Part shown: in pieces, positions 1-5,524 of the stretch
How positions within the stretch are numbered: the first letter of the stretch is position 1
Layout of the letters: each line of letters opens with the position of its first letter
Source of the DNA: Pseudomonadota bacterium
GTDB taxonomy: Bacteria; Pseudomonadota; Gammaproteobacteria; Acidiferrobacterales; Acidiferrobacteraceae
Assembly: GCA_021797365.1 (NCBI GenBank)
Contig: JAJZZU010000186.1
Span: 1-5,747, forward strand
Reading direction: 5' to 3'
Length of the DNA: 5,747 nt
Made by a program: the position numbers and the translations under genes
The notes under the pieces: generated by a model
Database searches by the model: none
What the model was told of the DNA's origin: nothing
The model's input: only the letters and a program-made list of their open reading frames with translations

Positions 1-2
1 AT

Positions 3-437
3 CTCGGGTTTCTTATACGCGGTGGGCTAACTATCGGTAAACTTTATCACGATGCGAGAGTTGTCTGCGGCGCCGGCTTGGTGGAGGCTTATGCGATAGA
101 GTCCAGTGTTGCGATTTACCCCCGCATCGCTTTATCACTAAAGCTTCAGGAGCAACTTTCGTCTGATGACTGCAATAACTACCTTACGCAAGACAAAGAC
201 GGCGTATGGCATCTCAATTATTTTCGGCACATGTGTCATCAAGCAATAAGCAAAAATTCTTATGAATCCGGCACCAATGCACGCGACTGGAAATTAGAGG
301 CATTCGCGATAATTGAAAACAACATCAACCGTTTAAATACAGAAAGTATGCTGAAGGAGGCGGCTAAATGGGCATGGTTCAAAAAAATGCTTACTTCTGC
401 TATTAGTAAGCAGCATCCCGGGAAGTTTGAAGACTGA
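3..437 (+). CDS. 3' part of a nucleotide-cyclase-like hypothetical protein (5' end outside window)
   Basis: The frame is open from the window edge to a TGA at 435-437, giving 144 visible residues with no start needed inside the window. The GTG at 78 is internal: the codons before it encode a conserved-looking stretch, RGGLTIGKLYHD, followed by CGAGLVEAYAIESSVAIYPRI. This RGG(I/L)xxGxLYH ... GxxLxEAYxxES xxAxYPRI pattern is one I associate with bacterial hypothetical proteins that have a class III nucleotide cyclase/GGDEF-like fold. The assignment is from memory of the pattern, not a search. The visible C-terminal part is mixed charged and helical, with no membrane segment. Metal-binding aspartates, if present, would lie upstream, so catalysis cannot be judged. 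Base composition is more AT-rich than the hip genes, consistent with a different origin. The gene being real is fairly sure; the function is uncertain. Confidence 0.65.
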   Translation, partial: LGFLIRGGLTIGKLYHDARVVCGAGLVEAYAIESSVAIYPRIALSLKLQEQLSSDDCNNYLTQDKDGVWHLNYFRHMCHQAISKNSYESGTNARDWKLEAFAIIENNINRLNTESMLKEAAKWAWFKKMLTSAISKQHPGKFED

Positions 438-541
438 CTTTATATGGCTATATCCGGATTTCCCCACCACTAAAACCCTCAGATTCCCTAGCTTCTTAGG
501 CCTTTCCTCAGCGCTCACAGTGTACGTAAATCGGAAGGAAT
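438..541. other. Intergenic spacer, no gene seen
   Basis: About 100 AT-leaning bases separate the cyclase-like gene from the next ORF. Only weak symmetry is visible (CCTA-6-TAGG near 488-501). There is no T-tracted hairpin that would make a convincing terminator. A GGAAGG at 533-538 precedes the GTG at 542 by only three bases. Confidence 0.4.
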
Positions 542-1171
542 GTGCGCAAAGATATCGAGGTCTGTGCGGGGGTGCCGAGCAATCGGCATTCCACGACCGT
601 TATAACATCGCAACAACTGTTACAACGCATCGACAGGAGAATTTTTAGAGGCGCCCTACTGTTTCAGGCGGTGCGCGACATGGCCATCGCATCCGATCCG
701 GAGATCAATGACAACCAACCGCGCCGACGCATGGCCGGGGTCTACAACCGCTACCGCCGGTCCGTCGCAAATTGGATCTCCGCCATCCTCCGGACGGCTG
801 GGCTATGGGAGGGTGGCGTGTCCGAGCGCGAATCGATCGATGCCATCCGCCGTACCATGACGGATGATGGTGATCCGGCTACGATGACGCCGCTCGTGTG
901 GGCTGCCTCGCTGCTCACCGCGGATGACCGCGGCGATCTCCCCGGCATCGCCGCAGGACTCAACATGGTTGACGGTTCTCCGCCGGTGCGCGCCGCTTGC
1001 CGTCTGGTCCCTATGATGACGGATTCCGCGGTTAGGGCGCCGTCGGCGCCGCTACCGCGGGCCTATGTGCTGTCAGCGATCGTACCGGCCGGGAGCCATC
1101 CTTCGCTTGGTAGCGGCGTCCTGAAGGAAGCGGAATTCTCGTGGCGCCGGCGGCCGGCCCACCCGCTGTGA
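542..1171 (+). CDS. Unidentified 209-codon ORF, possibly a gene fragment
   Basis: I do not recognise this protein. The frame starts at a GTG with AAGGA only 2 nt upstream, and in-frame GTG 671 and ATG 680 are alternatives. From about 656 onward the codons show strong G/C preference in the third position, whereas codons 542-650 do not, so the true or original coding part probably begins near 671-680. The stretch from residue ~47 is soluble and helical (VYNRYRRSVANWISAILRTA is its most distinctive piece). The last ~70 residues are rich in Ala, Pro, Ser and Arg and look less like a folded domain, so the tail may be read through after a rearrangement. No signal peptide, membrane segment or catalytic motif is evident. 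It converges on hipA1. It could be a truncated gene whose 5' part was replaced by the AT-rich block upstream. Confidence 0.4.
   Translation: MRKDIEVCAGVPSNRHSTTVITSQQLLQRIDRRIFRGALLFQAVRDMAIASDPEINDNQPRRRMAGVYNRYRRSVANWISAILRTAGLWEGGVSERESIDAIRRTMTDDGDPATMTPLVWAASLLTADDRGDLPGIAAGLNMVDGSPPVRAACRLVPMMTDSAVRAPSAPLPRAYVLSAIVPAGSHPSLGSGVLKEAEFSWRRRPAHPL
569..592. other. Hairpin with GCAA tetraloop
   Basis: The stem TGCCGA (573-578) pairs perfectly with TCGGCA (583-588) around a GCAA loop. As RNA it extends by two G-U and two G-C pairs to 10 bp. GCAA is a GNRA-type loop. No T-run follows, so it is not an obvious intrinsic terminator. It lies just inside the 5' end of the unidentified ORF. Confidence 0.35.
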
Positions 1172-1298
1172 ACTCCTGTTCGGTCGGCGTCAATACAAGA
1201 CGGCGGCCTTCGCTCATGGCGCCCAGCAGCTGAGCAACTCGCTTTAGAAGGGCTGCGGTGCTACCACCATAGGGATGAATGTCTCGGTCGTCGCACAT
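1155..1298 (-). pseudogene. Possible fragment of an excisionase-fold antitoxin (weak)
   Basis: Just downstream of hipA1 on the same strand, an ATG at 1298 opens a frame whose residues include LLKRVAQLLGAMSEGRR followed by LVLTPTEQEFT. This resembles the segment before the helix-turn-helix in a family of small excisionase-like antitoxins, recalled as L-x5-M-(A/S)-E-G-x3-V-x-L-x-P-x3-E-L-T. The DNA-binding part that should follow is not recognisable. The frame runs on antisense through the tail of the upstream ORF to 1032 without familiar sequence. No good ribosome-binding site precedes the ATG. If real, it is a remnant of another toxin-antitoxin gene; chance similarity cannot be excluded. Confidence 0.22.
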
Positions 1299-1302
1299 GG
1301 CA

Positions 1303-2628
1303 TCAGTCGAGAACAACCTTGGGCAGCAGCTTGGCGTCGACTTGAAGGCGATCAGACTGGCTAAGCGCGAATCGAGCAATCTGGTCGATTATCGTTCGTT
1401 CATCCTGAGTGTAGCCGGGCCAACGTTGTAGGTCGGGCAAGACCTTGCGCAGACGCCCAGCCATGCGGGTCATCTCCCGAATGAGCAGTCGGCGATTCAG
1501 GCCGCAGTGCGCCGCTAATTCGGCCCAGTCGTAGGCGCGCACCTTGGTGATATCGAATTCGTCACCTATCGCCATGGCCAGTTCATGGTCGACCTTAGGA
1601 TAGACGCAGGCCGCGACCAGATCATACGAAGGTGCCAAACGCAGGCCACCGGGCTCGACAAAGAACGAGACATTCTTTCCGTGGGCGTCCGAGTTGCCGA
1701 TAAGGTACTGGACCAAAGTCCAGCGCAGCAAGCCAAGGCGCATGGGTGCGGCGGCGATGGCAAGATTGGCGATGGAAAAAAGCCGCTCGATGCCAACCCC
1801 GTCGCGGATGTGCGCTACGTCCCGACCACTACCGAAATTGCGTTCGTATTTGTGGCTCGTTGCCAGATCCAACGTTTGGCAGGCATCGATGACATGCAGG
1901 CGTTGGACTGCGTCATCGCGTCGTTGGCGGTCGAAGCGTTCGACCACAAGGACTGGTTCGGTTACCCGCAAGATAGCAACGCCGGTGGCCGGGAGACCGA
2001 GGGCTCCGGCCAGCCGTAAACAAAAGTGTTCGTTGGCGACAAGAAAGGGGAGGTTTGGGCTTAACGGCTCCGGTTTGAGGATATGGGTCGAGGCGAGCCG
2101 CCCCTCCACCAGGTAGAGGCGGTTCCGGTCCGTATAGACCGCGAGCTTATCCTGGTATCCGGCAATCGACATCCGTGCCCGTCCGTCCCAAATGTTAAAG
2201 GGCTCATGGGTGCGGCTGCGGATCCGTTCGGCAAGCTCTTCTAAGGTCACCTCGCGCCTGGAATCGGGGACCTGTTCGGGCGGGACGCCCTCCGGAAGCA
2301 GCCTCACCGCACCCGTGCTTTCCCGGCCGAGAACAAGCAGCAGGCCGTAGAGGTTGGCCTTGGAGAGCCGGTGTGCAGCGACGGCGTCGTCCAGCGCTTT
2401 CCCTTCCGGCAGAAGGTTTTCAAAGAAACGGCGCACGCTAACGGAATGGTGTTCGTCGATAACTGGCTTGGGACTCTCAAGAGGGAGGGCGGGGGAGAGG
2501 GGAAACGCCGATCGAAAGGTCACCCACTCGAGGGCATAGTCAAAAGCGAATCGCCCAGTGTCGTCATGGTAGATGAGGGTTCCCATCCGTCGGCCGTCTA
2601 CCCAGGCAGCGAGACGATGGCTCGTCAT
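1303..2628 (-). CDS. hipA: HipA-family serine/threonine kinase toxin (module 1)
   Basis: This 441-residue protein matches the length and layout of E. coli HipA (440 aa), a cytoplasmic kinase known to phosphorylate glutamyl-tRNA synthetase, stall translation and cause dormancy. The N-terminal HipA subdomain carries FFENLLPEG (69-77). The flexible glycine loop is RMSIAGYQDK (152-161), with Ser154 equivalent to autophosphorylated Ser150. Lys185 in HILKP is the nucleotide-binding lysine. VERFDR (229-234) and the activation-loop region CQTLDLATSHKYE (250-262) follow the E. coli sequence closely. The catalytic loop IGNSDAHGKN (310-319) has Asp314 and Asn319, and APSYD (332-336) supplies the metal-binding Asp336. 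All key residues are present, so it should be an active kinase. Its ATG overlaps the hipB1 stop as ATGA, and GGAG 8 nt upstream inside hipB1 serves as ribosome-binding site, implying translational coupling. Its actual substrate is not predictable from sequence. Confidence 0.95.
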   Translation of the reverse strand: MTSHRLAAWVDGRRMGTLIYHDDTGRFAFDYALEWVTFRSAFPLSPALPLESPKPVIDEHHSVSVRRFFENLLPEGKALDDAVAAHRLSKANLYGLLLVLGRESTGAVRLLPEGVPPEQVPDSRREVTLEELAERIRSRTHEPFNIWDGRARMSIAGYQDKLAVYTDRNRLYLVEGRLASTHILKPEPLSPNLPFLVANEHFCLRLAGALGLPATGVAILRVTEPVLVVERFDRQRRDDAVQRLHVIDACQTLDLATSHKYERNFGSGRDVAHIRDGVGIERLFSIANLAIAAAPMRLGLLRWTLVQYLIGNSDAHGKNVSFFVEPGGLRLAPSYDLVAACVYPKVDHELAMAIGDEFDITKVRAYDWAELAAHCGLNRRLLIREMTRMAGRLRKVLPDLQRWPGYTQDERTIIDQIARFALSQSDRLQVDAKLLPKVVLD

Positions 2629-2918
2629 TCCTTATGCTCCAAGCAGGCCAATGTCTCGCGCAGGGTCGTTTGCGGAACGGCAAGCAGTGCCAGCCCCAGT
2701 TGGTCGGCGATCCGCAATGCCTTATCCAGGCCTACGCCACGCGGTTTACCGTTCTCCAGCGCCGACAGCAACGCGACCGAGACGCCGCAGAGGGCCGCGG
2801 CGTCATCAATACGAAGACCGTGCCGGGTGCGCAGGCTACGGACGAAGGCACCAAATTCCGCGACGCTTGCAATTGTCGGTTTTTTTGGCAATGGGGTTGG
2901 CGTGATCGTGCGAGCCAT
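2625..2918 (-). CDS. hipB: HipB-family helix-turn-helix antitoxin (module 1)
   Basis: This 97-residue XRE/HipB-type DNA-binding protein is the first gene of the hipBA1 operon. A basic, proline-rich N-terminal tail (1-17) precedes a five-helix XRE domain (about 20-82). The helix-turn-helix is visible as IDDAAALCGVSVALLSALENGK (starting at residue 37). The length and the short acidic/basic C-terminus (LEHKE) are typical of HipB. By family knowledge, a HipB dimer binds HipA, holds it inactive, and represses the operon by binding palindromes at the promoter. Two matching palindromes lie immediately upstream. The start at 2918 is supported by AGGAG 6-7 nt before the ATG, and that ribosome-binding site lies inside the proximal operator. 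The stop overlaps the hipA1 start by four bases. Confidence 0.92.
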   Translation of the reverse strand: MARTITPTPLPKKPTIASVAEFGAFVRSLRTRHGLRIDDAAALCGVSVALLSALENGKPRGVGLDKALRIADQLGLALLAVPQTTLRETLACLEHKE

Positions 2919-2920
2919 AA

Positions 2921-2938
2921 TTTCTCCTGTACGAGAAA
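2921..2938. promoter_or_regulatory. HipB1 operator O1, TTTCT-N8-AGAAA
   Basis: TTTCT (2921-2925) and AGAAA (2934-2938) are inverted half-sites separated by 8 bp. This 5-N8-5 geometry is the same as the known E. coli HipB operator (TATCC-N8-GGATA), with different bases. The site covers the expected transcription start and the hipB1 Shine-Dalgarno sequence. The surrounding 23 bp (2920-2942) recur inverted at 2967-2989 with 20 of 23 positions identical. Confidence 0.7.
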
Positions 2939-2967
2939 GTATCAGGCGACTGTTAGCAGTTTGTCAA
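2938..2967 (-). promoter_or_regulatory. Candidate sigma70-type promoter of hipBA1
   Basis: On the minus strand, a perfect -35 box TTGACA (2967-2962) is followed after 18 bp by GATACT (2943-2938), four of six matches to TATAAT. Transcription would begin near 2931-2932, leaving a leader of about 14 nt that contains AGGAG before the hipB1 ATG. The -10 box abuts the proximal operator and the -35 box lies 3 bp from the distal operator, so repressor binding would block polymerase access. Confidence 0.65.
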
Positions 2968-2970
2968 TAC

Positions 2971-2988
2971 TTTCTTGCATAGGAGAAA
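2971..2988. promoter_or_regulatory. HipB1 operator O2, TTTCT-N8-AGAAA
   Basis: TTTCT (2971-2975) and AGAAA (2984-2988) repeat the O1 pattern with the same 8-bp spacing. Its centre is exactly 50 bp from that of O1. The site lies just upstream of the hipBA1 -35 box. The pairing of two sites around one promoter suggests cooperative or looping repression, as described for HipB in E. coli. Confidence 0.65.
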
Positions 2989-2992
2989 TATT

Positions 2993-3028
2993 ATGAAGGA
3001 GGCATTGATTGCCAAGAATGTTTCTTAA
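2993..3028 (+). CDS. Possible 11-codon divergent mini-ORF
   Basis: An ATG at 2993 opens a frame reading MKEALIAKNVS and ending in TAA at 3026-3028. AGGAG lies 7-8 nt upstream, inside the O2 arm, mirroring how the O1 arm supplies the hipB1 ribosome-binding site. No good plus-strand promoter is visible. It might be a leader peptide, or the start of a gene truncated when the downstream region was rearranged. It could also be a by-product of the inverted repeat. Low confidence as a real gene. Confidence 0.2.
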   Translation: MKEALIAKNVS

Positions 3029-3260
3029 AAAGGAAAACAATAAAGCGAGTGAGTGTAGTCACAGTATCCGATGGAGCCCCCCGGGCGTATTTCGCCCAAA
3101 CGTTCCGCCCCATCCATTCAAAACACGGTCGGCTAGGACCTTTTTGCGGACACCGCCCAATGCCTCACTGAGTCCGGAGTATGGCGCCATCATGGCACGC
3201 CTTGATCCTTTGGCCCGGCGATCCCCGACTGGTGCGTTTTCTGGCCTCTCGTGATAACTC
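3029..3260. other. Gene-poor stretch, possibly remnant of a mobile element
   Basis: No convincing gene is seen. Small open frames on both strands (for example 3262-3059 minus) lack ribosome-binding sites and third-position bias. The stretch sits between the hipBA1 operators and the terminal-type repeats at 3261-3336. It may therefore be the inner part of a decayed insertion sequence end. Confidence 0.35.
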
Positions 3261-3347
3261 ATTCTGATTGATGGTGATCACGGATTCTGATCGATCGTGA
3301 TCATTTCGGGTCCGTGCGCCAGAATCGGTGATCACGAGACCGGAACA
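3261..3347. repeat. Repeat cluster resembling an IS21-family terminus
   Basis: Bases 3261-3280 and 3284-3303 are direct repeats of ATTCTGAT(T/C)GAT(G/C)GTGATCA, 18 of 20 identical with a 23-bp period. An inverted copy of the unit follows: the reverse complement of 3321-3335 matches 3274-3288 at 14 of 15 positions. The palindrome GTGATCAC is the repeated core. Multiple short repeats near the tips are characteristic of IS21-family ends, and the minus strand reads TGTTCCGGTCTC from 3347, a plausible TG-type tip. No istA or istB gene is present, so this would be a solo or decayed end. The repeats are certain; the IS21 label is inference. Confidence 0.5.
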
Positions 3348-3459
3348 ATGGCGTGAAGCGCTGGATTTTCACTTCTAACTGGCTGATCCTCTGGCTTTTT
3401 GTCGTGTTGACCGCCATGAATCCCCCTATACGACGCCAATCATAGCGATCTGATCCCTG
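3348..3459. other. Spacer upstream of the hipBA2 promoter, nothing recognised
   Basis: These ~110 bases hold no open frame with coding character and no strong hairpin. They separate the IS21-like repeats from the promoter region of the second hip module. Confidence 0.4.
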
Positions 3460-3519
3460 TACGAGTCAGTAATTGACTACTTAGGTCCATTCCGTTAATG
3501 TGACTCGTATATAGTCCAT
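3460..3519 (+). promoter_or_regulatory. Candidate hipBA2 promoter and repeat-rich operator region
   Basis: A -35-like TTGACT (3473-3478) is followed after 15 bp by GTTAAT (3494-3499); another -10-like TATAGT lies at 3510-3515. Several symmetries overlap these boxes. TACGAGTCA (3460-3468) is perfectly inverted as TGACTCGTA (3501-3509). AGTCA-5-TGACT occupies 3464-3478 and GACT-7-AGTC occupies 3502-3516. TGACT followed by GTCCAT occurs twice in direct orientation (3474-3490 and 3501-3519). Such symmetry upstream of an autoregulated HTH gene fits HipB2 operators, but which bases form the true site cannot be decided here. Confidence 0.45.
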
Positions 3520-3563
3520 ATTATGTCGATTTGGTGGATATATGGGGCATATTAGGTTGTGAT

Positions 3564-3902
3564 ATGGCTGCTAATCAGCAACGAACATACTCGCGCTATG
3601 CGCTCGAAGGGCTTTCCCTGTTCGGGAAAATGATTCGGCTTGGGCGCATGCAACGAAGGTTAACGACGCCGGAATTGGCGGCGCGGGTCGGTATCTCGCG
3701 GAGCACCTTGCAGCGCATCGAAAAGGGTGACCCTAAGGTCGAAATCGGACTGATGTTCGAAGCGGCCGCCGTTGTGGGCGTGAAGCTGTTTGACGCAGAC
3801 GAGAAGGGTGTCGCGGGGCTTTCCGAGCGTACGGACGACCGTATAGCGCTATTGCCCAAGCATGTCTACAAGGCCGGCAAGAAGGTCGTCGATGACTTCT
3901 GA
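3564..3902 (+). CDS. HipB-like XRE-family antitoxin (module 2)
   Basis: This 112-residue helix-turn-helix protein is the first gene of the second hip operon. The XRE domain spans roughly residues 18-76; the HTH reads TTPELAARVGISRSTLQRIE (34-53). The C-terminal tail LPKHVYKAGKKVVDDF is a positively charged stretch with an acidic end that I associate with antitoxins partnered to this HipA subgroup. The ATG at 3564 is preferred, with AGG 7 nt upstream. A TTG at 3531 would add 11 residues, but these overlap the likely promoter/leader and are not part of the domain. The 3' end overlaps hipA2 by 11 nt. The expected role is to neutralise HipA2 and repress the operon. It shares little beyond the fold with the module 1 antitoxin. 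Confidence 0.88.
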   Translation: MAANQQRTYSRYALEGLSLFGKMIRLGRMQRRLTTPELAARVGISRSTLQRIEKGDPKVEIGLMFEAAAVVGVKLFDADEKGVAGLSERTDDRIALLPKHVYKAGKKVVDDF

Positions 3903-5208
3903 GGCGCCAAAATACCATGAGGCGTATGTGTGGGCCTGGTTGCCGAATGCCACGACGCCGGTTGTGGCGGGGCGGCTCCATGCTCATGACGGGCTTGTCG
4001 CTTTCAATTATGGCAGAACCTATCGCGAGCGGCGCGATGCGATCCCGCTTTATCTGCCGGAGCTGCCCCTAGAGGCCGGTGAATTGCCGCTCCTTGCCGG
4101 CCTGACCATGCCCGGTTGCATTCGCGATGCGTCCCCGGACGCCTGGGGACGGCGCGTTATCCTCAATCGCAAGTTTGGCGCCAAGGCTAACGAGGTTACC
4201 GAGCCAGACCTTTCCGAGCTGACCTATCTGCTCGAATCAGGCTCGGATCGCATTGGGGCGCTCGATTTTCAGCTTTCGCCCACCAATTACCAGCCGCGCG
4301 CGCTGCTCAACGCCACTCTCGAAGAGTTGATCCAGTCGGCTGAGCGGGTCGAGCGGGGCACCCCACTTTCGCCCGAGTTGGATCAGGCCCTCTACCACGG
4401 TAGTTCAATCGGGGGGGCCAGGCCAAAGGCGCTGATCGAAGACGGCGCGACGAAGTATATCGCGAAGTTTTCCTCGTCTAGCGACCTCTTTAGCGTCGTA
4501 AAAGGGGAATTCGTTGCCATGCGCCTTGCTCGCCTGTGCGGGATCAATGCGGCGGCCGTCTCGCTCGTCCGCGCCGCTGGCAAAGATGCGCTGATAGTCG
4601 GGCGCTTTGATCGGATACGAGCCGATGATGGCTGGCGCCGCAAGCCGTTGGTGTCAGCGCTGACCATTCTGGGCCTCGATGAAATGATGGCCCGCTATGC
4701 AAGCTACGAGGATCTTGCCGAAAAGGTCCGCCACCGCTTCACAAGGCCCTCTGAAACACTGCGCGAATTATTCGCGCGTATTGTCTTCAATATCCTTTGC
4801 GGGAACACCGACGATCATGCCAGGAACCATGCCGCGTTCTGGGATGGCGACGCCCTTAGCTTGACGCCCGCCTACGACATTTGTCCTCAGATCAGGAGCG
4901 GACAAGAGGCGACCCAGGCGATGCTGATCAACGGCAAGAACCGCATGAGCCGGATCGCCTCCTGTCTTGAGGGGGCGCATCATTTTCAGCTTAGCGAGAC
5001 CGAGGCCATCACTCTCGTCAAAGGGCAACTTGACGGGATTGCGGATAACTGGCGGCGTGTTTGTGAGGAAGCGGCGCTGACGGAGGCGGATCGGAATCTT
5101 TTTTGGGGCCGACAATTTCTCAATCCATACGCCTTTACCGCGCTTACGGGGCCTGCAGCCGTCATCAGAAGCCAGGCAGACGAGATACGCGCCCGCCTGG
5201 CCGTTTGA
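3892..5208 (+). CDS. HipA-family kinase toxin, divergent subgroup (module 2)
   Basis: The protein has 438 residues counted from the ATG at 3892. That start has GAAGG 6 nt upstream and overlaps the hipB2 stop, so it is preferred over the in-frame upstream start at 3862. The N-terminal subdomain contains LTMPGCIRDASPDAWGRRVI (71-90), a typical HipA couple-domain motif. The kinase part has the glycine-loop motif SSIGGARPK (171-179) and a nucleotide-site lysine in YIAKF (Lys192). The catalytic loop CGNTDDHARN (303-312) gives Asp307 and Asn312, and the metal-binding Asp329 lies in TPAYD. All core residues are present. Unlike module 1 it lacks the CQT...KYE activation-loop signature, having SALTILGLDE (255-264) instead. 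It therefore belongs to another HipA lineage and may phosphorylate a different target, which cannot be named from sequence. Cytoplasmic; no membrane segment. Confidence 0.93.
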   Translation: MTSEAPKYHEAYVWAWLPNATTPVVAGRLHAHDGLVAFNYGRTYRERRDAIPLYLPELPLEAGELPLLAGLTMPGCIRDASPDAWGRRVILNRKFGAKANEVTEPDLSELTYLLESGSDRIGALDFQLSPTNYQPRALLNATLEELIQSAERVERGTPLSPELDQALYHGSSIGGARPKALIEDGATKYIAKFSSSSDLFSVVKGEFVAMRLARLCGINAAAVSLVRAAGKDALIVGRFDRIRADDGWRRKPLVSALTILGLDEMMARYASYEDLAEKVRHRFTRPSETLRELFARIVFNILCGNTDDHARNHAAFWDGDALSLTPAYDICPQIRSGQEATQAMLINGKNRMSRIASCLEGAHHFQLSETEAITLVKGQLDGIADNWRRVCEEAALTEADRNLFWGRQFLNPYAFTALTGPAAVIRSQADEIRARLAV

Positions 5209-5274
5209 TATTGGTTTGGAGCGGGGTCTTCGTTTTGGCCTTTGATCCGCGCGCAAGCCGCCAATCCGGGTCGC

Positions 5275-5298
5275 ACGCCCCAGGCGGGCCCTTTTGTG
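5275..5298 (+). terminator. Weak terminator-like hairpin after hipA2
   Basis: About 65 bases after the hipA2 stop, GCCC and GGGC flank a 5-nt loop and are followed by CCTTTTGTG. The stem is only four base pairs and the T-run is four long, so termination here is possible but not strongly supported. Confidence 0.25.
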
Positions 5299-5301
5299 TC
5301 A

Positions 5302-5501
5302 TGCCCTCAATGCGCACCCATCCGGTGTTCCAATATCCATAGCGCGCCCTCATGCCATAACAGGGCCCCGGCTCATGGGCCCATCGGGCCAGACAGGGTC
5401 GGGTTTTTATGGCACGGCGATAAGGCGTCGCCTTCGAGGCGAGGCGGACCCAGCTATCCGCACGCCATATGAGGGCACGACCGCGGCCATCAAGGCCGTT
5501 T
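5302..5501. other. Non-coding stretch with successive stem-loops
   Basis: No convincing gene lies here. TGCCATAA (5353-5360) is inverted as TTATGGCA (5407-5414). Inside it GGCCC (5364-5368) pairs with GGGCC (5386-5390) and ATGGGCCCAT (5375-5384) is a perfect palindrome. GCCCTCAT (5346-5353) is inverted at 5469-5476, and TGCCCTCA (5302-5309) at 5470-5477. TCGCCT-TCG-AGGCGA forms a hairpin at 5428-5442. CGGCC-ATCAA-GGCCG at 5484-5498 is followed by TTT. In GC-rich DNA some of these are expected by chance, but the nesting is dense. Confidence 0.4.
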
Positions 5502-5524
5502 AGGCTCATGGCTGGGACCGAAGA

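Noticed and set aside
1585..2116. Plus-strand ORFs of 140-144 codons opposite hipA1
   Set aside because: They lie entirely antisense to a well-supported kinase gene and are open only because of GC-rich codon use.
2371..2982. 203-codon plus-strand ORF opposite hipB1 and the hipA1 start
   Set aside because: It is antisense to conserved genes and runs through the hipBA1 promoter; a shadow frame.
3059..3262. 67-codon minus-strand ORF in the gap between modules
   Set aside because: There is no ribosome-binding site, no clear codon bias and no recognisable domain. It begins within the repeat cluster, so it is more likely element-end sequence.
3862..3891. Upstream start for hipA2 adding ten residues
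   Set aside because: The added residues lie inside hipB2 and lack a good ribosome-binding site. The ATG at 3892 has GAAGG at proper spacing and gives the usual operon overlap.
4768..5256. 162-codon minus-strand ORF within hipA2
   Set aside because: It is antisense to the catalytic region of hipA2, with no family resemblance.
5340..5500. Possible integron attC site or CRISPR repeat
   Set aside because: No paired GTTRRRY/RYYYAAC core sites are found, and the repeats are not regularly spaced direct copies.
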